A DNA stretch of 64,000 bases, taken from Cryptomeria japonica. Taxonomy: Eukaryota; Streptophyta; Pinopsida; Cupressales; Cupressaceae. Below, piece after piece: positions 22,225 to 33,900 of the stretch. Made by a program: the position numbers and the translations under genes. The notes under the pieces are model-generated. The model made no database searches, was not told the DNA's origin, and saw nothing but the letters and a program-made list of their open reading frames with translations. The number at the start of each line of letters is the position of its first letter. Positions within the stretch are counted from its first letter, which is position 1. Where the stretch lies: positions 559,399,945 through 559,463,944 of the forward strand of contig NC_081413.1 of the NCBI RefSeq assembly GCF_030272615.1, given 5' to 3'.

Positions 22225-22500
22225 TCGTATGATAGGTTTTAATGAGTCAGACGATAGTTTAAAAGCTTCAAGATGACAACAATAGTGTTTCGTACAAGTT
22301 GCTGCCTAGTACCGTACGACAGATGGGTATGTCTAGAATGACAAACTATTCAGTGCAATTTTTATTGTACGACACAGGATTCAACTTTAGATGACAGAAT
22401 ATTAGGATTCGTACGATACCATAATGAGGCTCAGACAATAAATAATCAGACTCGTACGACATAAGATATGAAGCAGGACAATAAATGATCAGACTTGTAC
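22225..22500. promoter_or_regulatory. Field of TCGTACGA-like motifs in B leader
   Basis: Copies at about 22233 (tcgtatga), 22289 (ttcgtacaag), 22314 (ccgtacga), 22365 (ttgtacga), 22411 (tcgtacga), 22453 (tcgtacga) and 22495 (ttgtacag), mostly followed by CA or TA and spaced 25-60 bp. The copy near 22289 fits the SBP-box site TNCGTACAA. The spacing and flanking 'gacaataaataatcagac' suggest a decayed short tandem array. Confidence 0.55.
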
Positions 22501-23707
22501 AGTTGTTCACTAAACAGAGACAAAATTCTGAGTTTTCAATGGCTGAGTATGATAACTGAGTATGACCAATTCTGAGATGGACTGAGTTCTTGACTAGGAT
22601 AGACTTGTTTTGACAGAGTTTCGATTTATGATAGACTAGATCTGACACGGACAGAGTTTTTGATCACTAATTTTGTTTCTTGTTTTCTCCAGTTTTGGTA
22701 TTCTAGTTTTAGTTTGAGGGATGAAAACACAGAAAACACGTAGTATGAATAATAACTCCAATCACAATATGCAAACCCTACAAAATTTGGTGAGAGAAGA
22801 AAACCTTTGCTTGTAGACTCGGGTACACACCCAATACCTAATTAGAATACGGTCATTGAGTCTTACGCAATGGATTCTCAACGCCGTATTAGCTAACTCC
22901 AAATGCTAATGGGGGCACGAAATGACAAGTATCTTGGGAGAGTTACTATCTCTCTTGCACAAAGATTATCCCCCTTTCGGAGGTGAAGCAGGTGGCTTTT
23001 AATTTTTAATTGGATTTAGTAAGGGGTATGTTCAACGCGTCAAGGTATAAACTCAATTAAGAGGTCTCCTAGCCTTGAAAACCAAGGTTTAATATACCCG
23101 AAGCTACAGAGGAGAGCTATTTCCGAGCACTGTCCTTGACTTGATTTTCATCAAATCATGTTTATTTTATAGTGGGTTGGAGTACTTGGTATTTACTCAT
23201 TCCCACTTGGGTCATTCCCCTCACATCGGCCGTAACGGCTTTAAGAGTTTTTAAGCTCCTCGGGAGGGCAGGCCCGCTAAAGATGTACAAATCTCAAACA
23301 AAGAAAATGCTTCAAGGGTCTGGATTTTTTATTGTCTAAAAAAAAGACAAGAGCATACTCTCCTACCTCTCAGAATTTACTTAAAACATGAAATACAGAT
23401 TTGTTCTTTAACTAGATAGCAATTTAGGTGCCTAAAAATGAATTTAAAGAATACACGATGTTTGGTCGATTCTTCTCAAGAAACTTGCAAAGACAACGAA
23501 TCAGTAGTCATATTGTCTTTGTGCAACAAGCATATTCTTTGACAAGCATTCTGTAAAAACTGATTAGGCTATGAAAAATTCTAAGATAGACAGATAAACA
23601 ACTAGGGCCAGTCGTCAGTATAATCAATTTGAGCAGAAAATCAGAATAATGAAATTTGCTTTTTTCTTTTCTTTTTAACCAGAAAAATACAGAATCATAC
23701 AACAATA

Positions 23708-23790
23708 TTTACCAGATCGTACGATACAAGATTCCAGTTCGTACGACACCTGCAGTTTGTCATTTTGGCCTGTGGGAAATATCGTACGAT
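23708..23790. promoter_or_regulatory. Three TCGTACGA palindromes next to B's 5' LTR
   Basis: gatcgtacgatac (about 23716), gttcgtacgacac (about 23740) and tatcgtacgatat (about 23785), each a perfect 8-bp palindrome, the last extended to TATCGTACGATA. They lie about 130-200 bp inside the 5' LTR edge. An octamer is expected about once in 65 kb by chance. Confidence 0.65.
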
Positions 23791-23888
23791 ATTACACAAA
23801 ATTGTATGGACGAAAATCCGAAAAGTCAAAAAATCTGAAAAATAACAAAAATAAAAAGTTAGTCTTGGAGGCCGAAAAATGTAGTCTT

Positions 23889-23909
23889 CAGCCCCACGGT
23901 GGGCACTAG
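23889..23909 (-). other. Primer-binding-site-like sequence of element B
   Basis: The minus strand reads TAGTGCCCACCGTGGGGCTG six bases after the LTR's CA end. It aligns with A's site (TGGCACGCCCGCTGGGAC) as TNGNRC-CCC-N3-GGG-C. The TGG start is mutated to TAG. The site sets the inner border of the 5' LTR. Confidence 0.55.
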
Positions 23910-23914
23910 AAACG

Positions 23915-25096
23915 TGTGTGTGAAAAAGTGAAATAAGTCTGATAGCTGCAGGCACAACACTTCAACTAAGTCATTACATGTATGGTTAGACAGATATAAT
24001 CATGAATAAATAAAACCATAACAAATCTCGACTAATTGCCTTCTAAAAGATGCGAGTATAAGATTGTTGTTAGATTTTTATAAGCAATACGAATGACTAA
24101 ACTACACCAAGATGAAGGATTTATTCTATATGAGCATGCTATTAAGATAAAATGAATGCAAGATGGATGAATAATTCAAGAAATATCAAATTCAAGCAAT
24201 ATGGATTCAAGCAATATGGAGTAAACTAAATATGAATAAAGCTAAGCTAATATGCAAATAATCTCAAAAAGCAAACAAGCACAATATATTCAATGACTCC
24301 AAAGCAAAAATCAGCATAATAATAATCTCCAAGCGTGTTCTTCAAAAATCTCTTGGATGATTTGAATGAGAGTTGAAGGCCGAATTTATAGAGAATTATA
24401 AGAGAGACGATAAAAAAGCTCAGTTTAGGATTAATTGAAATAATTGAGAAATCAGGTTCAGTTAACCTTGAGATAGATTCCAATTATAGTTTAATTGAAA
24501 TGCATTTAACTAAGAATTTCAAGTTGCATTGGTAATAAGATTTAATTAATTCCATGCATTTGTGATAAAAATAGATAATTCTTTGATTTATTCAAGAAAA
24601 GAGTCTTTTCGATGCAACTGAACTTATTTTATGAAAAACTTTGAGTTCCAATTTTAGAGCATGATTAAATTCCTTTTATTTTCTTTTCTAATTACAAGAT
24701 AATCTAAATTTAGAAAAAGAAATAATATCTCAAGTTTGATTTCTCTTTCAATTCTTTACTTTTATTTTATTTTCAATTTAACTCTTGCTTTGTGACTAAT
24801 TTCTCTGTTGTGATAAATTAATTCCTTTTTTATGATTAAATGGCAAATTTATTAATTAATTAAATATGCAAGGATATTTAATAAATTAAATAGGATAATT
24901 GATCAAAATGATATTCTTGGAATGATTCAAATAAATATTTAATTAATATAGAATTATTGACTTGCCATGTGACATTTGATGATTGAAGAATTAATTAATG
25001 TGCTCAAGATTGATTTAATTGCCTTTGGTTAGGACCTTGGTGATGTTGTCGAGATTAGGGGCCCATGGTTTAGATGACCAATTTTAGGGTATTACA
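23915..25096 (-). repeat. Element B 5' LTR
   Basis: On the minus strand it runs TGTAATACCC (25096) to ...TTTCACACACACA (23915), 1182 bp. It matches 1-1134 at about 95% by eye, with the difference concentrated on the U5 side. It contains attaattaattaaat-type runs and a TATA box at 24382-24391. Confidence 0.85.
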
Positions 25097-26085
25097 CATG
25101 CCTCCACCCACACCTTGGACTTCTCATGTCAAAGTAGTTGACATTCTTACCCAAGATAAATTCAGCATATGGTTTCTTTAGAAAATATTAGGGGACATCA
25201 AGATTGTTTTTGGTTGGTTTATCAAAAAAATCCACCAACGATCCCAAAAATTATCTTTCATACCTTGATGTATGCACCATTTAATTAATTATTTGGGCTT
25301 TTTCATATCACATGGTTGTCCGGTTCTAGGATTCCTAAAAAAGTGTGGCTAATTCAGCTTTCAAAGTTTTTAAATCCTTAACTTGTTCATATAATAAGCC
25401 AATGGCAATTGTTTCCTCATGGCATCTCACCACTATAGAAATGCATCATGTTGGGATGTGAGGGTTTATACATTAGAAATGATGTCATCTAAGGTGCTTA
25501 TCATTGGACACAAACGAGGGTACCTATGGTAAATATAAGAAATATATCTCAATTCGGTCAAATTTTCATTAATCGGGTCTTGAATTGAAGGAGGATGTTG
25601 TTGGGGAGGGTTTAGTGGAACAAACATATTTAGTGGGGCATGGTTTTTATTGTCATCCATTGGTAAACCTAATTGAAGTAGAAAATAAAAAATAAAGAAA
25701 ATTTTAACTACAAACTATAATTTATATAGAAAAACCTATTTAATTTTAAAAAAAAAATGAAAAATGAAGCAAAAATTTAAAAAAAGCTATAAAAGGTATG
25801 ATTTCAACATACCTTTGTTGAATTTGGCAATGAGATTTCATTTTCAAGAATACATATCAAGTGAAAATGGATATTTGATACGCATTGCACTCTCTTCAAC
25901 CCTTTTTGTTGTTCGTTTTGGTGAAAATGAATACTCATGGATCTATTTTTTTATAGTGTCTCAGGTAACAAATATCCATTTGAAATAGATATCCATTGCG
26001 CGGTAGTTTTTTTTTTTGTAATTCTATGGTTGATATTATAATAAATATTATATAATATATAGTATCATATAATATGTTTTTTGGT
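25097..26085. other. Intervening DNA with one short unrecognised coding relic (minus)
   Basis: A minus-strand frame from 25660 (MDDNKNHAPLNMFVPLNPPQ...) reads to 25466 and, past stops, continues to about 25110 with residues that look like former coding sequence (LPHFFRNPRTGQPCDMKKPK-like). I do not recognise the protein. 25670-26085 is AT-rich with no gene seen. Confidence 0.35.
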
Positions 26086-27124
26086 CAATAGTAATGTTAT
26101 TTTATTAATATAAAGATGAAATATTACAAAAATATATATTGTCCAACAAAATTAATTGGTATTTTTCAAAATCCATCTTCCTTCCCCATACCACCATCCT
26201 ACTAGGAAACCCTATATCCCTTACCAAAATTTCAAATATTCACCCATAGGTTGTTACATAATCACAGTATTTATAGAAACTTCCTTCTAATTCAAAGACC
26301 TAAGCACATATTCATCCATAACTATACCAAGTAGCTTTACAAAAAATGAAAAAAAACTTCAACGTATATAAGTTTACTAAAAAACATCAATCTTAATTAC
26401 CCTCCATCAGACCATTCACTCAATGGTCCTCCAAAAGAAAATCACCACCCACCAATACCATCATCTTCCCAATATTTGGTCTTTCCACTCCCAACACCTG
26501 CTTACCAGGCCCTTTCTTGTTGGCCTTCTTGAATTATTTTGCCTATAAAAATTGCACCAACAACTTCCACTCGACCCTTGCCTCTACATGCCTCAAGTCT
26601 CTGTTCTCCCCAATTTGCCACCTGATGAAGGGCATCAATAAACAAAGTTCTTCTTTCTCTATTTTATTCTCCTCATCTATGATGTCAAAGCCAATGCCTA
26701 AGATAGCCCTTGCAAGAACAAGTTGAAGGTCATTAAGCCAATCCTCACCCACACAAACCTTCATTACCCACTCAATTTCCTCCTTTTGGCCTACCTCCAA
26801 ACCCCAAGTCATAGCCATAGCTAAAGTATTAAAATTTGTTCCATATCTATGCTACATTTACATGAAGACCTTTCCCAAAAGCGTCTCCAAGGAATGCATA
26901 AATTTTATTTCATCATATTTAAAGATTTACCTAAGTCTCTTTTCATAGATCTTCCCTAAAAAAGCCAATTGTTGCTTTGGTGTACATAGAATAAAATTCG
27001 CTTCCATATTGTACTTTGAATGTTATATGAATCTCACAATGACTACACACATTCATCTCTAGGTTACACTCACTTTATATCCTCATCACAACACCATACA
27101 ACCTTGCATGCATTGATTGTGCCT

Positions 27125-27595
27125 TCAAATGGCAACGCTTGACCACTCCCGAGGATCGCGATCAAGATATTGAAAATCCTCAAAAACACATTCCCCTAAC
27201 TCATCATGAAATGATGTTGCCCATTTGGAAAGAATATATGCCACCTCATTCCTTGATCGTACATCATGCATAATTTGGAAATCTTCAAAGGTAAAGATAA
27301 TTTGCTTGGCAATAATTATATATTTATTCAAATGTCATGCACTCATTTTTCCAATTTTGATAGCACTAACTATAACTAAAGAGTCTCCTTCGACATGAAT
27401 TTTTGAAAACCCCAATTTCTTGCTCCTTCCGAGTGCTTGAATAGCCACCTAGGCTTCACTTTCATTGTTTGTTCCATCTGGTAGTTTACATGCTCCAAAG
27501 GCCAGTATATTACCCTCCCAATCCTAAACTACCCACCCAACACCCAATGGGCTTGGGTTTCCCTTTGATGCACCATAAAAGATTATTTTGAACCA
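27125..27595 (-). pseudogene. LINE RNase H domain
   Basis: One frame with three stops: WFKIIFYGASKGNPSPLG, then ILAFGACKLPDGTNNESEA, then LGFSKIHVEGDSLVIV, then 27331-27125 with EDFQIMHDVRSRNEVAYILS. These are the four RNase H motifs of plant LINEs. The first catalytic Asp (normally FDGAS) is Tyr here, while the Glu and the Asp of EGDS remain. Stops interrupt after GWVV, SEA and MSA. The enzyme would have digested RNA of the RNA:DNA hybrid. Confidence 0.85.
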
Positions 27596-27699
27596 TCCTT
27601 TTGGTGGTCTATACCACTCCACTATCCTTTCCTTCCCATATATCATATGAACCCAAACAATCCCATCAGTAGGCCAAAGTTTGATTCTCGACCAAGCCT

Positions 27700-28240
27700 G
27701 TTGGATCTAACTATCCTCCTTCATGAAATGGATGTTATTATTCTCACATTGAGAATCCATTGCACTTACCAATTCACTTATGGACATGTCAATTCTCTCA
27801 CATAACCTATAAATGGGTTCACTTTTCTAGATTGGAAGATCCTCCTATTTTTCTCTTTACAAATCTCCCATATTACTGTTGATGGACATACCTGCCAATT
27901 GTTAGAAAAAATAATTTCCCTACCTTCTTTAAACCATCCTTCAAAATTCTACTTCAAAGTCTCTAAGAAGGGACGTTACTAGCCCAGTTTCTGAATCACC
28001 CACCTCCAACATTGGTTTGCAACTTCATAATGCAATATAACGTGGTTTGGATTTTTCTCTTCTTGATTACGCATTACACATTTAGAAGGGTCATTGAATC
28101 TAATATTTTTTTTGCCACTCTCTAATTAAAATCCTCCCTCCAATAGTCAACCAAGAAAAAACTTTTTCTTTTGGGAGGCAATCCTTACCCCAATATAGGA
28201 GAATTCATCAATCATCCACTACAATTGTCGAGTCTAGGAA
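27700..28240 (-). pseudogene. LINE zf-RVT-like region
   Basis: Reading the minus strand: LYWGKDCLPKEKVFSWLTI (near 28170-28195) then CVMRNQEEKNPNHVILHYEV (28021-28080) and ANQCWRWVIQKLG. This is the zinc-binding region that follows RT in plant LINEs, with the second Cys replaced by Arg. Stops and frameshifts abound. 28240-28680 still reads as scattered LINE-like fragments without a firm motif. Confidence 0.7.
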
Positions 28241-28699
28241 CTGATATCCTAGTTTCACTGAATAATTATCATCCTTTTCTCCATGCCAAATAACTTAATC
28301 ATCTTCTCTCGTAAGAAAAGTTTTGCTTTCCTTGAAGATTTCATTCAATGTTGTTTTTTTGTTCCTCACTTAATCACAATCCTTTCGTAGATTTCCACCT
28401 CTAAACTAATCTATCCTCTATGATCTCATTCTCCAAATAATCAATAAATCTTCATCCCCATCTTTTTTGTAAAATTTGTTTTAAATCCTCTAATTTGTCG
28501 TTCTCCCCTAACATTTGGTAGCCATCCCATGAATCCTCCCAAAATTTTGCAACTGCCCATTGCCCAACTGCTAAGTCAAATGATCTACAATCACCAGCCT
28601 ACAGGAAACCATAAAGTTCCATATCGTCGATCCCTTTAGAAGACTCTAGATTGTGAAAAATATTTAATTTGTATTATTGTCAAGATACTTAAATTTTAA

Positions 28700-29436
28700 A
28701 ATTTTCACCCACAACTAGTTTTGCAGATAAAGGAAACTAGAAGAATGTCTGGTGATCTTATGAGTTAAGATCTGGACATTTCTAACGTCTATCAATGAAG
28801 TACCTGTAAATTACACACATGTGCAAGCTGAAATTAAAAACATAATTATCTACTCTCAAATGTATGCATGAAACTACAAATCTCACTCCATTGCCCTCTT
28901 ATTCCTCAAGATTTTGTATTCAAATCAACATGGCTCTCAGAAGCACACACAAAAGGCTATGAGGAAATGGATATTCAAAATGCAAGATGAATGATTATGC
29001 CAATATAAGAATTTAAAAACTAAAACCAAATATAAAACTAGAATGCAAGAAAATGATAATATGCTAGAGAATGATATTGTCAACGATAGATTGTCATAAA
29101 TTGAACTCTCAAAATGTATGATCCCCAAATGAGGTAGAGATTGTTTAAATAGAAGTTCTCTAGGTGGATCCAGATTGTGGTATGAATGTGGGATAAAGAA
29201 TAGGGTTTGGGAGTTTAATCCCACGTGTGAGTTGGATGCAAATGGATAGAGGAGAAATCATAAATGAATAATGTAATGTTTATGCATATGTTTACAAAAA
29301 TGGATGAATAATAATATTTACTATTAAATATATAGATGATAGATGATAACTGATAATAATATTATTAAATATTTAGATGAAATATGACATAACAATACTA
29401 ATATTAATAATGAATAAATGATAATATACATATTAT
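28700..29436 (-). repeat. Element C 3' LTR, left part (outer end)
   Basis: The sequence left of D continues that right of D (37345-37688) after removal of D and one target copy. Together they make an LTR of roughly 0.9 kb whose minus-strand start is TGTAGACACA at 37688 after a polypurine tract. A TATA-like CTATTTAAAC lies on the minus strand near 29140-29155. The outer end is not sharp; I place it near 28.7 kb. Confidence 0.55.
29288..29436. repeat. 149-bp target duplication flanking element D, left copy
   Basis: From atgtttacaaaaatgg to tatacatattat this matches 37345-37490 with four substitutions and one 3-bp indel. It ends exactly at D's TG, and its partner starts exactly after D's CA. 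Confidence 0.9.
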
Positions 29437-30619
29437 TGTTAGGCCCAATATGGAAAGCTAATGTACTGAGAGGGGGGGGGGGTGAATCAGTGCTTCAAAT
29501 CCTTTTACCAACAATATCTTTATTGTTATGCATAAACCACAAATTATTGTAACATAACATAAAGCTAAAACAACTAAAATAACAATCATACATGATTCAC
29601 TCCATAACACATATATTTTGGTTACGCAGAAACTCTTGGTTAGAGAGAAAAACTGCGGTGGGGATGGCACCCACAAATTCACTACTGCAATAATAAAGGT
29701 TGCTCGGTTAGAGCTACATGTTCAACTATTTCTAATAGCTTACCCTATTAGGAGTATCAAGATCGTTAGATCTACCTTGCTAAAGGATTTTATAACACTT
29801 ATTCTAAATGCTGCACCTGGTTAAGGGCTTTACAATTTATAGACTTTGTTAGAGTCCTTTACCTTGTTAAAGGTTTCTCTTACAACTTCAAAATATTACA
29901 ATAAAATCTTTACAAATATCAACAACTTTACATCTGGAATGTTATAGCAGATTCTATGTGCTCAAAATGAGATTAACTTGCTTATAGCATACCTCGGTAA
30001 CCCATAGAATAACTTGGTAAACCCTTCTGTTTACTCTGTTCTTTGACTGTTCTTTGAAATCCTTCTCGATGACCTCTATGTCTCTGTAACAGTCATAACA
30101 CTTAGTGCTTTCTTATGTATCACACATATCTTGCTTCATACGCCTCTATATGTCTCTATCTGATCTCAATCCATTTTGTATAAATAGATCTCTTATGTCG
30201 GTGATTTGGTTCATTGCTTCAATCTTACAAACATGATTTATCGAATGAATAACCATACAAAATATTTCATTGGATAGATGACCTCAAAATCATACACAAT
30301 CTTTACGTGCAATTTCCAATGTGATAACGGTTCTATGTTCCTCGATCTTGTAACATGTTTCCACATGTGTGTCTAGGTTCAAAGAATTTGGTAAAACATT
30401 TCACTCGGTGTATATCAACTCAGTGTATCATTGTTTCTGCTCAGTAGACATGGAATGTTACTCGATAGATATCTCGGTGAATACTGGGCTCTGTGACTAC
30501 TTTCTTCTATAACCGACTACTCTGTGCATACCGACTGAATGTTTCGGTAGTAGTAACCGACTAGAGTATATAGAATGACTTTGGATATAAAACTAATGGC
30601 AACTTAATAAGTAGTAACA
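29437..30619 (-). repeat. Element D 3' LTR (1183 bp)
   Basis: On plus it starts TGTTAGGCCC and ends AGTAACA. A run of 11 G at 29472-29482 replaces a 'ggggagggg' stretch in the other LTR. A TATA-like CTATTTATA lies on the minus strand near 30180-30190. Confidence 0.92.
30512..30561. promoter_or_regulatory. Three ACCGAC boxes in D LTR
   Basis: ACCGAC at 30512, 30530 and 30556, kept in the other LTR at 37237, 37255 and 37281. They lie within about 110 bp of the LTR's 5' edge (U3). RCCGAC is the core of the plant drought/cold-responsive element bound by DREB/CBF factors. Function is inferred. Confidence 0.5.
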
Positions 30620-30953
30620 ATCTCCCCTTTTGATATTAGTTGAGATGTTTGACAAAACTACTTTCAAAGTCATAACTCAAAAATCTACATACTTACAAAA
30701 TGTGGCTAAATAGACAATATATACATTAGTCAACAAAATGGTATGTTTTAGATATACTCCCCTTATCAATATACTATACAAAACTCTGATTTTGCATGCT
30801 CAGTGATCAATATTTTGTACTTGGTTCTGTTTGGTGATCACTGCTTGGTATACTCCCCCTGTATACAACACTTCCCTCTTTGGTACTTTGATGCTATACT
30901 CACTCCCCCTTTTTGACAAACATCAAAACTTAGTTACCATTCGATGGTGGCAA
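30620..30953 (-). other. Element D polypurine tract and 3' untranslated region
   Basis: The tract at 30620-30631 (minus strand AAAAGGGGAGA) touches the LTR. Further purine blocks on the minus strand lie near 30757, 30850 and 30900 (AAAAAGGGGGAGTGAG), giving four purine-rich repeats. No gene. Confidence 0.7.
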
Positions 30954-33900
30954 CTAGTCAAAAATGGATTTATACTTTGTCTTTGCATCGGTAAGGGTGG
31001 CAGAGAGGGCATCCTTGACACTGTCCATGAGTGAATTCTGAGTTGTAATGTCAGCTAACAGTGAAATTAGTCCATCTAAGGTGCTTCCCTCTTGTTGAAT
31101 GGATAGGGAGGTAGCTTTGTTGATCTGTTCTTGGACGGATGAAAGATGAGAAATGAATAATGTTTGAAGTGTCATTATGTCCATCCTTATCTTGTGCTCT
31201 TCATTCCTGAGTTCCAATTGTTGAGCCATGAGCTTTTGTAGCTTTGTATAAAAATTCTGAATGGAATTTGGCTCAGTGGTCAACTTATTTGAGAGATCGG
31301 TGATCTCTCTCTCAATCACTTCAGTTTTATTTTTGCTATCTTTAATGAATAAAGAGAATGTACAGAGTTTTTGAAATAAATAAAGAATGTGCTTGAGTTG
31401 AGGGGACAACTTAGCGATAAATTTGACAAGTTTAACTTTGCCAATAGCAATAGCTTTCTGTACCTCTTCAATCATTTTAGCAGTGAGCTCCTTATTTTTT
31501 AACTTGTTCAAATATTCAGATGCATCTACTCCAGATGTCTCTATCTTGGTTAGGAGTTTATCCAGTTGAATGTGGATGGCGGCATATTTTGTCACTGTTG
31601 CTTCAAGTAGCATATCGGTTAAGAGTGCTTTCATCTTCTGAAGTACTTTATTTTTCTTTTGAATAGTCATTTGCTTCTCCTATTCGGCTTTGGCTTTGCA
31701 TAGTTCACTGAATTCAATGAGTTTTTGCCCTTTTAATTTGGATATATCAACATTGGGCAATACTATTGGTTTTGACAAATCTAATTTGAAACTATGCTTT
31801 TTCATCTTCTTTTATTTACCTTTCACCGGTTGAACTAAAACAATGGCTTGGGAGGCTTGTTGACCCTCGGTAGGTTGCTCGATAGAGGCAACACTTTGTT
31901 CGGTTTCTTTAGCCTCTGTAGTGTCCTTTGGTGTCTCTGATCTTGGTGTCTCAGTTGTAACATTTTCAGTGCTAGATGGAGCTTGAGAGGTCTGTTCTTG
32001 AGAATTAGCTTCTCCTACTGTTGACTTGTGACCTTTTGTGCCTTGTTCCGTATCCTGAGGGGCCTTGGTTGAAACAGGCTGATTGACCGGAGGATAGGGC
32101 TAAACTTGTTCCAAAACTGATTCACTGGATACAAGTTGGGCATAAGCATTCCCTTCTATCATTTCTTATTTTGGTACCTCAGTGTCCATGATATCCTCAT
32201 CAACTTGTATAGTGTCAGCAGGGTCTTGCTTAGTGATATCAGGATCTTGCTCGGTGACATCAACTATTTCAACTTCAACTTGCTCACCAGCATTCTTGAT
32301 TCGAAATATTTCCTGCCATTTTTCTTTGGTCTCATTCTCTACATCCAAGTAAAGGCCATTCATCAATTTCAAGGCTCTTTGCTTGACTAGGAATTTTTTG
32401 TGGCAGTTTTTCAGATGTTCGGTGATCTCATCTACCGACATGTCTGGGAAAAGATGTACCGGACTTCTTTCTCTCATCTGTTTCTCTAAGTCCATGGCAT
32501 ACTTCCACCTGTTGTCAATATGCAAATATAATTCATTTGGAAGAGATTTAGATGCTTCCAATGGGACCAATCGGAATTTCAGTAGTGTGCAGATGACAGC
32601 TTCTTCTATTTGTCTCTTTTCATCATCAGATCTGGATTCATATTTTACATATCTGAATGATCCAAATCCACCATATTGCTTCAGATTAGCACAAAAATTT
32701 TCAACACTATGTACATTTACCTTTTTACTCTTGACAATCTGAAATTTGCTTGCATCTTCAGATTCAATGTCACTAGACTCTTTAGCCAAAATGAGTCTCC
32801 GAGTAGATTTCTTGTAAGTTTTTGTTACCTTTGGTGTGGCAACATTCTTTGGTTTCTTACTCGATGATGCTGCAGATTCTCTTGTGTTAGGTCGCTTTGC
32901 TGGAGGAGTTAGTGATACTTTTGATGTATCATGTTTCTTTCTTTTCAAAACTTTCCCTTTAGGCAATTCGGTGCTCAGTGTTATAGCTACCTCTTGGGCT
33001 TCAGATTCCTCTTCGGTGATGGCTAGAGTGCCCTTGACAGGTGTGGAGGAAGAACCTTCTCCAAATTTCTCCATTAATACCTTGATCATTTTTGTTTCCT
33101 TCCTTGTAGCCTTGGGTACTACAATGCTCATTTTTACTTTTTCCTTCACTTCTTCATATGTTCCATACCTTAGCTCGGTAGCATGCCTTGGTAATGTAAG
33201 AAAAGCATCTATCTGTTGTTGTGTGATGTCAAAATCAATCTCATAACCCATAGGTGGCAAAGATTGAGTTCTCGGTTCCACAACATTAACATAGCAGTAA
33301 TCAGTGTCCACTTCGAAACATATGTCATCCTTGTATCTCTCTACTAACTGGGGTGGGATTCTATATCTGTTATGCATCTTCTCCTGAAACTTGCTGAAAT
33401 AATCATCCATAATATCATTAAAATTATCTTCTAGCTTCTTGATGAAGTCATTGATTTGATGGGTGATTGGTCGGTGTAGCTCCCAAACAACTTTACCGAC
33501 TGATGGAAAGAATTTCTCAAAATAGAAAAACATGCATACCAGAAGTGATCCAAATTTTAGTGTATTAGCTTAATTGTTCTTCTTTGGCTTCCTTATGGTA
33601 TTGAGATTCTCAAATAGGTTTTTCAACAATACTTCACAAAGATCAATTTTCATTCCTTTCTTCACAATTTTACATGCTAAATCGACTGTTGCACAGGGTA
33701 CACTATTTTCCCTTGCCGATTGGAAGAAACAATAACCTATTACTCTAATGGCAAACTTTAGCTCTGCATCTGTGACATTGTTCAATTTCAGTCCCTTGCA
33801 ATCAGATTCTACTTTGATTAAACTGATCAATTCCTTCTGCATCATCATAAATAGGGTAGTCAGTGATCAAATGAATGATTTCCTTGGTGATCTTAAATGG

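Larger units (their letters stand above)
21813..23888 (-). other. Element B 5' leader (2.1 kb, non-coding)
   Basis: Sequence between the primer site and gag. 21850-22040 has two imperfect copies of a 'gtctggtttcaggaaagatctatcttgtataagac' phrase. 22225-22500 carries TCGTACGA-like motifs. 22778-23320 matches A's leader. 23700-23790 carries three more TCGTACGA copies. The 100-codon frame 22346-22648 minus crosses the motif field and looks accidental. Confidence 0.7.
1..25096 (-). mobile_element. Element B: Tat/Ogre-type Ty3/Gypsy LTR retrotransposon carrying an antisense PMD gene (nested insert inside)
   Basis: Direct repeats of about 1.1 kb (1-1134 and 23915-25096) enclose, on the minus strand, gag, protease, G-patch, RT, a Gypsy RNase H, a second archaeal-type RNase H, and integrase. 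The protease-RT-RNaseH-integrase order is that of Ty3/Gypsy; the second RNase H is the known mark of the Tat lineage. A polypurine tract touches the left LTR and a primer-site-like sequence lies just inside the right LTR, fixing the orientation. A plus-strand Plant Mobile Domain gene lies between integrase and the 3' LTR. Without element A (3879-11685) the length is about 17.3 kb. A few stops and frameshifts break each reading frame. The LTRs differ by roughly 5% by eye. The left end lies just outside the window (about 54 bp missing); the expected right half of the target duplication is at 25097-25101. Confidence 0.9.
26090..28680 (-). mobile_element. 3' half of a LINE (L1-type) retrotransposon, dead
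   Basis: The minus strand shows a zinc-finger-like reverse-transcriptase-associated region followed by an RNase H, the known C-terminal order of plant L1 ORF2, then about 1 kb of trailing sequence ending in an AT-rich tail near 26095 (ttttgtaatatttcatc...ttaataaaat on the minus strand). The RT and endonuclease parts would lie beyond 28680, where element C's LTR begins, so C probably cut the LINE. Many stops are present. Confidence 0.7.

Noticed and set aside
22346-22648. 100-codon minus-strand ORF in B leader
   Set aside because: It runs through the TCGTACGA repeat field, has no domain and odd composition, and lies upstream of gag in a decayed leader.
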